Below are positions 1-6,372 of a DNA stretch of 8,500 bases, piece by piece (the first letter of the stretch is position 1; each line of letters opens with the position of its first letter). Under the pieces are notes generated by a model. The model was given only the letters and a program-made list of their open reading frames with translations. It had not been told where the DNA came from and did not search any database. The translations under genes and the position numbers were made by a program. The DNA lies in NCBI GenBank assembly GCA_002385675.1, contig DGDY01000222.1, positions 11,435 through 19,934 of the forward strand. The letters are read 5' to 3'. This DNA comes from Anaerolineales bacterium UBA3940 (GTDB lineage: Bacteria > Chloroflexota > Anaerolineae > Aggregatilineales > UBA3940).

Positions 1-489
1 CTCAAAGAGCGCGGCCTTGACTTCCGCTGCAACCTGGTGGGTGATGGGCCGTTCCGCGACGCGCTCATGGAGCAGGTGCGCGAGGCCGGGCTGGGCGAGC
101 ACGTGTACTTCCTGGGGCCGAAGACTCGTGAGGAGATCGTCGCGCTGCTCCAGCAGGCCGATGTCGTCTCCGTGCCAAGCATCCCGACGGCGAGCGGGCG
201 GCGAGAGGGCATCCCGGTCGTGCTGATGGAGGCCATGGCAAGCGGCGTCCCCGTCGTTGCCAGCAACATCTCAGGCATCCCGGAGCTGGTCGATGACGGT
301 AAGAGCGGCATTCTTGTGCCCCCGCGCGACCCCGAAGCCATTGCCGACGCCATCGAGCGGCTCTGGCACGACCCAGCACTCCGTGAGGCATTAGGAAAGG
401 AGGGAAGAGCGAAAGTCCTTCGAGAGTTCGACCAACATAAGAATGCGGCGCGGCTGGCGTGCCTGTTCACAGAAAGGACACCAGCATGA
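1..489 (+). CDS. GT4-family glycosyltransferase, C-terminal part (5' truncated by window)
   Basis: An open frame runs from the first base to a TGA at 487-489 and gives 162 residues with no start inside the window that looks real, so the N-terminal domain lies upstream. The visible part is the C-terminal Rossmann half of a GT-B fold enzyme. It contains VGDGP (residues 13-17), VYFLGP (35-40), and the donor-binding E-x7-E signature with Glu69 and Glu77 in EGIPVVLMEAMA, followed by SGVPVVAS and SGIPELVDDG. This is typical of GT4 enzymes that transfer a sugar from an NDP-sugar to a lipid-linked or polysaccharide acceptor on the cytoplasmic membrane face, and the EGIPVVLMEAMASG wording is close to exopolysaccharide (colanic-acid-like) transferases. 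Its stop overlaps the next start (ATGA), so the two are translationally coupled. Sugar specificity cannot be read from the sequence. Confidence 0.88.
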   Translation, partial: LKERGLDFRCNLVGDGPFRDALMEQVREAGLGEHVYFLGPKTREEIVALLQQADVVSVPSIPTASGRREGIPVVLMEAMASGVPVVASNISGIPELVDDGKSGILVPPRDPEAIADAIERLWHDPALREALGKEGRAKVLREFDQHKNAARLACLFTERTPA

Positions 490-1667
490 ACGTTGTGACA
501 CTCTTATTCTGGTTATCAGCCGGTGTGCTGATCTACGTCTTCATTGGTTTCCCGCTTATTCTGATTCTTCGCGGGCTGCTTCTGCCCCGCCCTTACAAAC
601 AGGACGATATCACCCCCAGCGTCAGCCTGATTATCGCTGCATACAATGAGGCAGGTGTCATCGAGGAGAAGCTGAAAAACTCTCTCGCGCTCGACTACCC
701 GCCCGACCGTCTGGAGATCATCGTTGCCTCGGACGGCTCGACCGACGGCACAGACGAGATTGTCAAACGCTACGCAGAGCGCGGCGTCCGGCTGCTGGCG
801 CTGCCGCGTGGGGGGAAGATTCCGGCTCTCAACACGGCTTCCAGCCAGGCAAAGGGGGAAATTCTCGTCTTTTCTGATGCTAACAGCATGTACGCGCCCG
901 ATGCGCTGCGCGCCCTCGTACGTCCATTTGCCGACCCGAAGGTAGGCGGCGTGGCCGGCAACCAGTGCTATCTGCCCGCTAATAAGCAGAGCCTGGGCGG
1001 GATTGGCGAGCAGTTGTACTGGAACTTCGACCAGTATCTCAAGGAGATCGGCAGCCGCGCGGGCAACGCCATCTCGGCGACCGGCTCGATGTATGCCATA
1101 CGGCGGTCGCTGTTTGAGCCAATCCCGACGGGCGTAACAGACGACTTCATGATCTCGACAAATGTCATCAAGAAGGGCTACCGGCTCGTCTACGCACTGG
1201 ATGCACGGACGTACGAGCCCGTGTCGAGTGACACGGGCATGGAGTTCAAGCGCAAAGTCCGGGTGATTACCCAGGGCTTGCAGGCCGTCATGCTTCATCG
1301 CCAGCTTCTAAACCCGTTCCGCTACGGCTTTTACGCGGTCCAGTTCTTCTCGCACAAGCTGCTCAGGCGGCTCATGGCCATCCCGCTCATCATGCTGTTC
1401 GTGACGAGTCTGCTGCTGGTCAGCACCAGCCTCTTCTATGAGATCGCAGCACTGGCTCAAAGCGCATTCTATGGGTTGGCTCTCATTGGCATCTTGATTG
1501 AGCATGCGGGGCCAGCATACCCGCGCCCGCTCACGCCGCTCTTCCGGCTGCTCTCGATCCCGTACTTCTTCTGCGCCGTGTATATCAGCTCGCTCGTCGC
1601 CGTGTTGAACCTGCTACGCGGCAACCTGATCGAGCTGTGGGAGCCTCAGCGCGCCAACTCAAAGTAA
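486..1667 (+). CDS. Membrane-attached family 2 glycosyltransferase (CESA-like)
   Basis: This is a 393-residue protein. I chose ATG 486 because it overlaps the previous stop (ATGA) and has AAAGGA at 473-478, seven bases upstream. A hydrophobic segment at residues 4-31 is followed by a GT-A catalytic domain: VSLIIAAYNEAG (46-57), ASDGSTDGT (81-89) for nucleotide-sugar binding, FSDANS (129-134) as the DxD-like metal site, ATGSMYAIRR (198-207), and TDDF (218-221) as the likely catalytic acid region. RKVRVITQG (256-264) sits where the QxxRW-type motif of processive synthases would be, but the canonical QxxRW is not present. About three membrane segments follow (near 297-317, 322-340 and 355-378). 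The arrangement fits a synthase-like GT2 making or modifying an exopolysaccharide together with the upstream GT4. Whether it is processive is uncertain. A terminator lies directly downstream, so it is the last gene of its unit. Confidence 0.88.
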   Translation: MNVVTLLFWLSAGVLIYVFIGFPLILILRGLLLPRPYKQDDITPSVSLIIAAYNEAGVIEEKLKNSLALDYPPDRLEIIVASDGSTDGTDEIVKRYAERGVRLLALPRGGKIPALNTASSQAKGEILVFSDANSMYAPDALRALVRPFADPKVGGVAGNQCYLPANKQSLGGIGEQLYWNFDQYLKEIGSRAGNAISATGSMYAIRRSLFEPIPTGVTDDFMISTNVIKKGYRLVYALDARTYEPVSSDTGMEFKRKVRVITQGLQAVMLHRQLLNPFRYGFYAVQFFSHKLLRRLMAIPLIMLFVTSLLLVSTSLFYEIAALAQSAFYGLALIGILIEHAGPAYPRPLTPLFRLLSIPYFFCAVYISSLVAVLNLLRGNLIELWEPQRANSK

Positions 1668-1695
1668 GCGACACCTGAAGCCAACCACCAAGTTC

Positions 1696-1727
1696 AAGAG
1701 AGCGCCGCGGGCGCTCTCTTTCAATTC
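1696..1727 (+). terminator. Intrinsic terminator of the glycosyltransferase unit
   Basis: Bases 1696-1706 pair perfectly with 1710-1720 (11 bp, three-base GCG loop) and are followed by a short T-rich stretch (TTTCAATT). It lies 29 bases after the GT2 stop codon and separates this unit from the ilv leader. The T tract is modest, but the stem is strong. Confidence 0.8.
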
Positions 1728-1764
1728 GGCAGCGTGTTTGGGGTGGTTGATCTGCCCACCGGCG

Positions 1765-1780
1765 CTGCACAAATGTGCAG
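1765..1780. promoter_or_regulatory. 16-bp perfect palindrome upstream of the ilv promoter, possible operator
   Basis: CTGCACA at 1765-1771 and TGTGCAG at 1774-1780 form an exact dyad around AA. Its centre is about 45 bp upstream of the -35 hexamer, a typical place for an activator site. A two-base gap makes it a poor RNA hairpin and a better protein-binding dyad. I do not recognise the regulator; an Lrp/AsnC-type protein would be biologically sensible, but nothing in the motif proves it. Confidence 0.4.
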
Positions 1781-1817
1781 GATGGCTGAGAAAAAGGTCA
1801 TGATCTCGCTAAAGGGC

Positions 1818-1847
1818 TTGACACGCGCCCCAAATCTATGATAGGGT
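1818..1847 (+). promoter_or_regulatory. Likely promoter of the ilv leader and operon
   Basis: A perfect -35 hexamer TTGACA lies at 1818-1823. The -10 is most likely TAGGGT at 1842-1847 (18-bp spacer, preceded by an extended -10 TGA at 1839-1841). The better-looking TATGAT at 1837-1842 would leave only 13 bp, which is too short. Transcription would start near 1853-1855, about 30 bases before the first leader peptide. The region lies after the glycosyltransferase terminator, and I see no other good candidate before the first attenuator. Confidence 0.65.
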
Positions 1848-1884
1848 TACAACCAATATCACCGGAGTAGCCGGAAGTCGTTGG

Positions 1885-1983
1885 ATGAAACACATGCCGA
1901 GCAACCCAACCCACACGATTATTATCGGCGTCGTCGAGCTTCTTGTCCTCCTTAGCGACAAGAAGACGGTTCCGGTTGGGTAG
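1885..1983 (+). CDS. BCAA-rich attenuator leader peptide 1 (32 aa)
   Basis: This short ORF starts at ATG 1885 with GGAAG at 1873-1877, seven bases upstream; a second in-frame ATG follows at 1894. The peptide carries III at residues 12-14, VV at 16-17 and LLVLL at 19-23, then SDKK and TVPVG before TAG at 1981-1983. Twelve of 32 residues are Ile, Val or Leu, and the core resembles in style the E. coli ilv leader peptide. The ORF ends 23 bases before a terminator hairpin. By analogy with ribosome-mediated attenuation, its role is to stall the ribosome when charged Ile-, Val- or Leu-tRNA is scarce and so let transcription continue into ilvD. The peptide itself probably has no function. Too short for ordinary gene finding. 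Confidence 0.87.
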   Translation: MKHMPSNPTHTIIIGVVELLVLLSDKKTVPVG

Positions 1984-2024
1984 ACGGCGCACGGCGAAGC
2001 GTACAGGTGCCTCCCTAACCGGGA
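1905..2024 (+). promoter_or_regulatory. Attenuator 1: pause hairpin and antiterminator
   Basis: Two mutually exclusive folds can be drawn. (a) Pause structure: CTTCTTGTC (1939-1947, over the Leu/Val codons) pairs with GACAAGAAG (1957-1965), 9 bp, and an outer stem CCCAACC (1905-1911) can pair with GGTTGGG (1974-1980). (b) Antiterminator: 1970-1980 pairs with 2013-2024 (TTCCGG-TT-GGG with CCC-T-AACCGGGA, one bulged T at 2016 and one G-U), which uses up the left arm and loop of the terminator at 2007-2029. A ribosome stalled on the Ile/Val/Leu codons (1918-1953) would break fold (a) and allow (b). A ribosome that reaches the stop codon at 1981 would cover 1970-1980 and allow the terminator to form. 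Pairings were found by eye. Confidence 0.75.
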
Positions 2025-2038
2025 GGCACTTTTCGTTT
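2007..2038 (+). terminator. Attenuator 1 terminator
   Basis: GTGCCTCCC (2007-2015) pairs exactly with GGGAGGCAC (2021-2029) around the loop TAACC, followed by TTTTCGTTT. It lies between leader peptide 1 and leader peptide 2 with no promoter after it, so it only makes sense as a conditional terminator in the ilv leader transcript. Confidence 0.9.
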
Positions 2039-2065
2039 ATCTGGTAGATGACAGGGAGTACTGAC

Positions 2066-2206
2066 ATGTTAACCACAATCGACCTGCTCGCCCTCAGCCT
2101 TATTATCGTCATTCTTCCGGTCCTTCTCGTCCTTATCGAGAAGGGCCTGGGGTCGGTTGTGCCGGTTACGGTCCCCGTGGAGCGCGAAAGGCAACGTAGA
2201 GGCTAA
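2066..2206 (+). CDS. BCAA-rich attenuator leader peptide 2 (46 aa)
   Basis: ATG 2066 has AGGGAG at 2053-2058, seven bases upstream, and the frame closes at TAA 2204-2206. Twenty-three of 46 residues are Leu (10), Val (8) or Ile (5). Runs include DLLALSLIIVILPV (6-19) and LLVLIEKG (20-27), followed by a Val/Pro stretch VVPVTVPV (31-38) and an Arg-rich tail. Leu codons in the control stretch are mainly CTT and CTC, whereas the structural genes downstream mostly use CTG and CTC. It begins 28 bases after the terminator stem of attenuator 1, so only transcripts that escaped the first terminator carry it. It could be misread as a small membrane protein because of its hydrophobic core, but the Shine-Dalgarno, control codons and following terminator favour a leader peptide. 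Confidence 0.85.
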   Translation: MLTTIDLLALSLIIVILPVLLVLIEKGLGSVVPVTVPVERERQRRG

Positions 2207-2245
2207 GCGCGTACCACACAGACAAAGGTAACGGAGAGCCGCCCC
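2119..2245 (+). promoter_or_regulatory. Attenuator 2: pause hairpin and candidate antiterminator
   Basis: Pause hairpin: 2119-2129 (core CCTTCTCG) pairs with 2137-2147 (core CGAGAAGG), 11 bp including one G-U, loop TCCTTAT, over the Val/Leu/Ile codons. Candidate antiterminator: GGGG (2149-2152) with CCCC (2242-2245), bulged T2153, CGG (2154-2156) with CCG (2239-2241), then T2157-G2238 and T2158-A2237. Inside this, CC-g-GTTAC (2162-2169) pairs with GTAACGG (2228-2234). The outer part takes the left arm of the terminator and so excludes it. A local hairpin, GGGG 2149-2152 with CCCC 2173-2176, could compete. Unlike attenuator 1, the stop codon is about 45 bases past the antiterminator arm, so simple masking by a terminating ribosome does not explain switching. 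Confidence 0.6.
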
Positions 2246-2273
2246 AGGCATAGAGGGGCGGCTCTTTTGGTTT
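2235..2273 (+). terminator. Attenuator 2 terminator
   Basis: Bases 2235-2245 (core GAGCCGCCCC) pair perfectly with 2255-2265 (core GGGGCGGCTC), 11 bp around a nine-base loop, followed by TTTT-GG-TTT. It stands between leader peptide 2 and the first small ORF of the operon, 28 bases after the leader stop. Confidence 0.9.
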
Positions 2274-2297
2274 CAACACATGGAGGAGAAACAAGGC

Positions 2298-2519
2298 ATG
2301 AACACAAGGCAGCACGCATGCCAGACAAAGATGAACGGCAGCACGAACGGCAACGGTCGGGCCGCCGCCAACCCGTTGATGGAGGCCTTCAGCGGGCCAT
2401 TCGCGCAGTTTTACGACGAGCCGCGGGCGAACGGGCACCACAACGGCAAGCCCGCCTACCCCGCCGACGACGCCGACGCGCTGGCCCGCGACGCCCTGAT
2501 GGATTGCTACAACGGCTAA
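2298..2519 (+). CDS. Small protein of unknown function (73 aa) upstream of ilvD
   Basis: ATG 2298 is chosen because GGAGGAG lies at 2282-2288, nine bases upstream; an in-frame ATG at 2280 precedes that site and is unlikely. Third codon positions are overwhelmingly G or C through the 3' two thirds, as in the ilv genes, which argues for real coding. The N-terminal third is rich in Asn, Gly and Thr (MNGSTNGNG), the middle has FSGPFAQFYDEP, and the C-terminal part is acidic and Ala-rich (ADDADALARDALMD). There is no signal peptide, no membrane segment and no BCAA run, so it is not a third leader of the same type. It looks mostly disordered, and I do not recognise a family. Position directly after the attenuators places it under the same BCAA control as ilvD. 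Confidence 0.6.
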   Translation: MNTRQHACQTKMNGSTNGNGRAAANPLMEAFSGPFAQFYDEPRANGHHNGKPAYPADDADALARDALMDCYNG

Positions 2520-2560
2520 CGCCGTCTGATACCGCCCACCACGCAAAAGGAGAGATGACG

Positions 2561-2719
2561 ATGTCTGCAACAGCAAAACGCCCGGTAACCGTCGCCACCA
2601 GCAACCGTCCCAGCGGCCCCTGGGCCAACGCCTGGGTCCCGGTGTGGGATGACCAGCCCGCGCCCAAGCCCGCCCGCCCCAAGCGCGAGACGAACCGGAC
2701 CTATGGCAGCAGCAAGTAA
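2561..2719 (+). CDS. Small Pro/Lys-rich protein of unknown function (52 aa), overlapping ilvD start
   Basis: AAGGAG at 2547-2552 is eight bases before ATG 2561; the ATG at 2555 is only two bases away and so less likely. The codons have high G/C third positions. The product starts [19 protein letters not shown], has a Trp-rich centre ([13 protein letters not shown]) and ends in a Pro/Lys/Arg tail ([10 protein letters not shown]...). No domain is recognised. The stop at 2717-2719 lies 17 bases inside ilvD, and ilvD has little Shine-Dalgarno of its own, so this ORF may serve to couple translation into ilvD, or be a small protein in its own right. Confidence 0.55.
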   Translation: MSATAKRPVTVATSNRPSGPWANAWVPVWDDQPAPKPARPKRETNRTYGSSK

Positions 2720-4406
2720 GACCGCTACCCGCACCTGGCGCTCCGACCAGATCAAGCGCGGCGTTGAGCGCGCGCCGCACCGCGCCCTGCTCAAGGCAAC
2801 GGGTGTCCGCGACGAGGACATGGGCAAGCCGTTTATCGCCGTTGTGAACTCGTACGTGGACATCGTGCCTGGGCACGTGCATCTGCAGGGCTTCGGCAAG
2901 CTGGTGAAGGAGGCCGTGCGCGCCGCCGGGGGCGTGCCGTTCGAGTTCAACACCATCGGCGTGGACGACGGCATCGCTATGGGGCATGAGGGCATGAAGT
3001 TCTCGCTACCCAGCCGCGAGCTGATCGCCGACTGCGTCGAGACGATGGTTGCCGCGCACTGCTTCGACGGCATGATCTGCATCCCCAACTGCGACAAGAT
3101 CGTGCCCGGCATGCTGATGGCGGCCATGCGGCTCGACATCCCGACCGTGTTTGTCAGCGGCGGGCCGATGCCCGCAGGCCGCACCCCGGACGGGCGCAGC
3201 GTCGATCTGATCAGCGTTTTCGAGGGGGTTGGCGCGTACCGCGCCGGCAAGATCGACGACGCCGAACTCAAGATGCTGGAGGACTTCGGCTGCCCGTCCT
3301 GCGGTTCGTGCAGCGGCATGTTCACGGCCAACAGCATGAACTGCATCATGGAGGCGCTCGGGCTGGCGCTACCCTACAACGGCACGGCGCTCGCCGAGAC
3401 GGAGGAGCGGCACGCCCTCGCGCGGGAGGCCGCCGCCCGCGTGATGGACCTCGTCGAGCGCAACGTCACTGCGCGGCAGATCGCCACGCTGGAGGCCTTC
3501 GACGACGCCTTCGCGCTCGACATGGCGATGGGCGGCAGCAGCAACACCGTGCTGCACCTGCTCGCCATCGCGCATGAGGCGGGCATCGAGTATGACCTGC
3601 ATCGCATTAACGCCATTGCCGACCGGGTGCCGCACCTGTGCAAGATCAGCCCGGCCTCACACTGGCACATGGAAGACCTGCACCGCGCCGGGGGCATCCC
3701 CGCCCTGCTGAACGAACTCAGCGCGGACGGCAACACGCTCCACCTCGACCGCCCCACAGTGACCGGCAAGACGCTCCGCGAGAACATTTCTCAGGCCCGA
3801 GTCACCGATCACGCAGTGATCCTCCCCCGCGAGCAGCCGCACTCGTCGACCGGCGGGCTGGCCGTGCTATTCGGCAACCTCGCGCCGGAGGGCGCGGTCG
3901 TCAAGACCGGCGCGGTAGACCCCGCCATGCGCAAGCACAGCGGCCCGGCCCGCATCTACGAGAGCCAGGAGGAGGCGCTGCGCGGCATCTACAACGGCGA
4001 GGTTCAGCCCGGCGAGGTCGTGGTGATCCGCTACGAGGGGCCGGCGGGCGGGCCGGGCATGCAGGAGATGCTCAGCCCGACGAGCGCCATCATGGGCATG
4101 GGGCTGGGCGACAAGGTCGCGCTGGTCACCGATGGGCGCTTCTCCGGCGGGACGCGCGGCGCATGTATCGGGCACGTCAGCCCGGAGGCCGCCGCTCGCG
4201 GCCCGATTGCCGCCCTCCAGCCCGGCGACATCATCGACATTGACCTGGACGCCCGCACGCTGAATGTGCGGCTGTCCGACGAGGAGATCGCGCGGCGGCT
4301 TGAGGCGCTTCCGCCCTTCGAGCCGCGCACCACGAGCAAATGGCTCCGCCGCTACGCCCGCCTGGTTACCAGCGCATCGACCGGCGCGGTGTTCGGCGAG
4401 TTTTAG
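2703..4406 (+). CDS. ilvD: Dihydroxy-acid dehydratase
   Basis: A 567-residue enzyme that dehydrates 2,3-dihydroxy-isovalerate and -methylvalerate to the 2-keto acids, the third common step of Val/Ile/Leu synthesis, in the cytoplasm. Motifs in order: [16 protein letters not shown] (46-61), [15 protein letters not shown] (81-95), [10 protein letters not shown] with iron-sulfur ligand Cys130, [17 protein letters not shown] with Cys200 and Cys203, [29 protein letters not shown], and [13 protein letters not shown] with Ser481 as the likely catalytic base. The segment that carries an extra Cys ligand in plant-type [2Fe-2S] enzymes reads VPGHVHL here, as in E. coli and Bacillus IlvD, which suggests an oxygen-sensitive [4Fe-4S] type. 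Length fits the shorter bacterial form. I chose ATG 2703 ([14 protein letters not shown]); the open frame extends upstream without a good start. First large gene of the attenuator-controlled operon. Confidence 0.95.
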   Translation: MAAASKTATRTWRSDQIKRGVERAPHRALLKATGVRDEDMGKPFIAVVNSYVDIVPGHVHLQGFGKLVKEAVRAAGGVPFEFNTIGVDDGIAMGHEGMKFSLPSRELIADCVETMVAAHCFDGMICIPNCDKIVPGMLMAAMRLDIPTVFVSGGPMPAGRTPDGRSVDLISVFEGVGAYRAGKIDDAELKMLEDFGCPSCGSCSGMFTANSMNCIMEALGLALPYNGTALAETEERHALAREAAARVMDLVERNVTARQIATLEAFDDAFALDMAMGGSSNTVLHLLAIAHEAGIEYDLHRINAIADRVPHLCKISPASHWHMEDLHRAGGIPALLNELSADGNTLHLDRPTVTGKTLRENISQARVTDHAVILPREQPHSSTGGLAVLFGNLAPEGAVVKTGAVDPAMRKHSGPARIYESQEEALRGIYNGEVQPGEVVVIRYEGPAGGPGMQEMLSPTSAIMGMGLGDKVALVTDGRFSGGTRGACIGHVSPEAAARGPIAALQPGDIIDIDLDARTLNVRLSDEEIARRLEALPPFEPRTTSKWLRRYARLVTSASTGAVFGEF

Positions 4407-4528
4407 GCAGACAGGCCCCTGCCTTACAGGGCGGAGGGGAGATCGAGCGAGTGAGATCGGGTGAGAACTCGTACATCGAACGACATCCGACAGAGCAGCA
4501 ACCAGATCGTGAGGAGAGAGGACCGACG

Positions 4529-6235
4529 ATGAAGCGGACAGGCGCACAGATTATCTGGGAAGTGATGGTGCAGGAAGGCGTGGAGGTCGTGTTCGGCTAC
4601 CCCGGCGGCGCGATCCTGCCATGCTATGACGCGATGCTCGACTACCCGGTGCGGCACGTGCTGACCCGGCACGAACAGGGCGCGGCGCACGCCGCCGACG
4701 GCTACGCCCGCGCTACTGGCAGGGTCGGCGTGGCGATGGCGACCTCCGGGCCGGGCGCGACCAACCTCGTGACCGGCATCGCCACTGCCATGCTGGACTC
4801 CTCGCCCATCGTCTGCATCACCGGGCAGGTGGCGAGCAGCGCCATCGGCAGCGACGCCTTCCAGGAGACGGACGTGACCGGCGTCACGCTGCCCATCACC
4901 AAGCACAACTACCTCGTCACGCGGACGGAGGACATCGGCCCGGCGCTGCGTGAGGCGTTCTACATCGCGCGCTCCGGTCGGCCCGGCCCGGTGCTCGTGG
5001 ATATCACCAAGGACGCGCAGCAGGGCGTGATCGACTGGGAGCCGGACGACAGCCCGGTGCGTCTGCCCGGCTATCGCCCCGACCTGCGCGCCATGCCGGA
5101 GGAGTTCGAGCGGGCGCTGGAGCTGATCAACACCGCAGAGCGCCCGGTGATCCTCGCCGGGCACGGCGTCATCATGTCCAACGCGACGGACGTGGTTCGC
5201 CGCTTTGCCGAAAAGACGCAGACGCCGGTCGCCATGACGCTGCTCGGCATCGGCGGCTTCCCCGCCAGCCACCCGCTGAACCTCGGCATGATGGGCATGC
5301 ATGGCGAGGCATGGGTTAACACGGCCATTCAGGAAGCCGACCTGCTGCTGGCCTTCGGCATGCGCTTTGACGACCGCGTCACGGGCAACGTGCGCACCTA
5401 CGCCCCGAAAGCCCGCAAGATCCACATCGATATCGACCCGTCGGAGATCAACAAGAACGTCCGCGTGGACGTCGGCATTGTCGGCGACCTGCGCGATACG
5501 CTGGAGGAGCTGCTGCCACGCGTCGAGCCGCGCGAGCGGCAGGAGTGGCTCGGCTACATCGACATGCTCAAGGGCGATTCCGCCGTGCGCGACATCCAGT
5601 ACCTGCCAGACAACGGCCACCTGTACGCCGCGCACGTGATCAACGACCTGTGGCATTACACCGGCGGCAATGCGCTCGTCGTAACGGACGTGGGCCAGCA
5701 CCAGATGTGGGAGGCGCAGTACTACCGCCACGAGAAGCCGCGCACGCTGATCACCTCCGGTGGGCTGGGCACGATGGGCTTCGCCCTCCCGGCGGCCATC
5801 GGCGCGAAGCTGGGCCGCCCGGATGAGGAGGTCTGGGTCATCGCGGGCGACGGCGGCTTCCAGATGACCGCCGCCGAACTGTCGACCTGTGCGCAGGAGG
5901 GCCTCAAGCTGAACATCGCCATCATCAACAACGGCTTCCTGGGGATGGTACGCCAGTGGCAGGAGTTCTTCTACGAGCGGCGCTATGCGGCCACGCCGAT
6001 GCGCAGCCCTGATTTCGTGAAGCTGGCCGAAGCGCACGGGCTGACCGGGCTGCGCTGCGAGCGCCGCGAGGATATCGAGGCGGTCGTGCGGCAGGCCCAG
6101 CAGACGCCGGGCACAGTCGTGATCGACTTCCGCGTGGAGCAGGAGGACTCAGTCTACCCGATGGTGCCCGCCGGTGCGGACTTGCACGCGATGATCCGCC
6201 GGCCCAGCCCCATCGCCGAAACCGCGCAGGATTAG
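4529..6235 (+). CDS. ilvB: Acetohydroxyacid (acetolactate) synthase large, catalytic subunit
   Basis: A 568-residue thiamine-diphosphate enzyme that joins pyruvate with pyruvate or 2-ketobutyrate, the first common step of BCAA synthesis. Start ATG 4529 has GAGGAGAGAGG at 4511-4521. The N-terminal TPP domain has VVFGYPGGAILPCYDAM, then RHEQGAAHAADGYARATG with catalytic Glu49, and SGPGATNLVTGIATAMLDS. The middle domain includes RPVILAGHGV and the LAFGMRFDDRVTGN segment. The C-terminal domain has the TPP/Mg motif GDGGFQ (440-445) ending in NN (467-468), followed by GFLGMVRQWQEFFYERRYAAT typical of biosynthetic AHAS rather than catabolic acetolactate synthase. The ilvD-ilvB gap (4407-4528) holds only a weak 5-bp hairpin (4417-4421 with 4427-4431) and no terminator, so cotranscription with ilvD is likely. 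The regulatory subunit ilvN follows after a repeat element. Confidence 0.95.
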   Translation: MKRTGAQIIWEVMVQEGVEVVFGYPGGAILPCYDAMLDYPVRHVLTRHEQGAAHAADGYARATGRVGVAMATSGPGATNLVTGIATAMLDSSPIVCITGQVASSAIGSDAFQETDVTGVTLPITKHNYLVTRTEDIGPALREAFYIARSGRPGPVLVDITKDAQQGVIDWEPDDSPVRLPGYRPDLRAMPEEFERALELINTAERPVILAGHGVIMSNATDVVRRFAEKTQTPVAMTLLGIGGFPASHPLNLGMMGMHGEAWVNTAIQEADLLLAFGMRFDDRVTGNVRTYAPKARKIHIDIDPSEINKNVRVDVGIVGDLRDTLEELLPRVEPRERQEWLGYIDMLKGDSAVRDIQYLPDNGHLYAAHVINDLWHYTGGNALVVTDVGQHQMWEAQYYRHEKPRTLITSGGLGTMGFALPAAIGAKLGRPDEEVWVIAGDGGFQMTAAELSTCAQEGLKLNIAIINNGFLGMVRQWQEFFYERRYAATPMRSPDFVKLAEAHGLTGLRCERREDIEAVVRQAQQTPGTVVIDFRVEQEDSVYPMVPAGADLHAMIRRPSPIAETAQD

Positions 6236-6241
6236 GGCATG

Positions 6242-6372
6242 TCCCCCTCTGACGGACCTTCGGTCCGCCATCTCCCCCTAAAAGGGGGCGATTCAGCAGC
6301 CGTTGAGGCTGACTGCCCCCTTCCAGGGGGAAGTGCCCGTAGGTCGCGAAGCGACCGCAGGGCGAAGGGGGT
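6242..6372. repeat. Hairpin-rich REP-like element between ilvB and ilvN
   Basis: About 130 bases bounded by a short inverted repeat, CCCCCT at 6243-6248 and AGGGGG at 6366-6371. Inside are five hairpins: CGGACC/GGTCCG (6253-6267), CCCCCT/AGGGGG (6274-6288), CAGCC/GGCTG (6297-6311), CCCCC/GGGGG (6316-6330) and GGTCGC/GCGACC with GAA loop (6342-6356). No ORF is supported. The composition and C-run/G-run ends resemble the elements between ilvN and ilvC. It could be a dispersed palindromic repeat that also affects mRNA stability between the two AHAS subunit genes. Family membership is not proven by one window. Confidence 0.6.

Noticed and set aside
1848..2280. T-box riboswitch for the ilv operon
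   Set aside because: The leader shows translated BCAA-rich ORFs with their own ribosome binding sites, and I found no T-box consensus or specifier-loop layout.
2166..3349. Minus-strand ORFs opposite the small ORFs and ilvD
   Set aside because: They cross the attenuator terminator and ilvD on the opposite strand, have no recognisable domain and are composition shadows.
4424..6037. Minus-strand ORF of 537 codons opposite ilvB
   Set aside because: Typical antisense open frame of a high-GC gene; the plus strand encodes a complete acetolactate synthase with all motifs.
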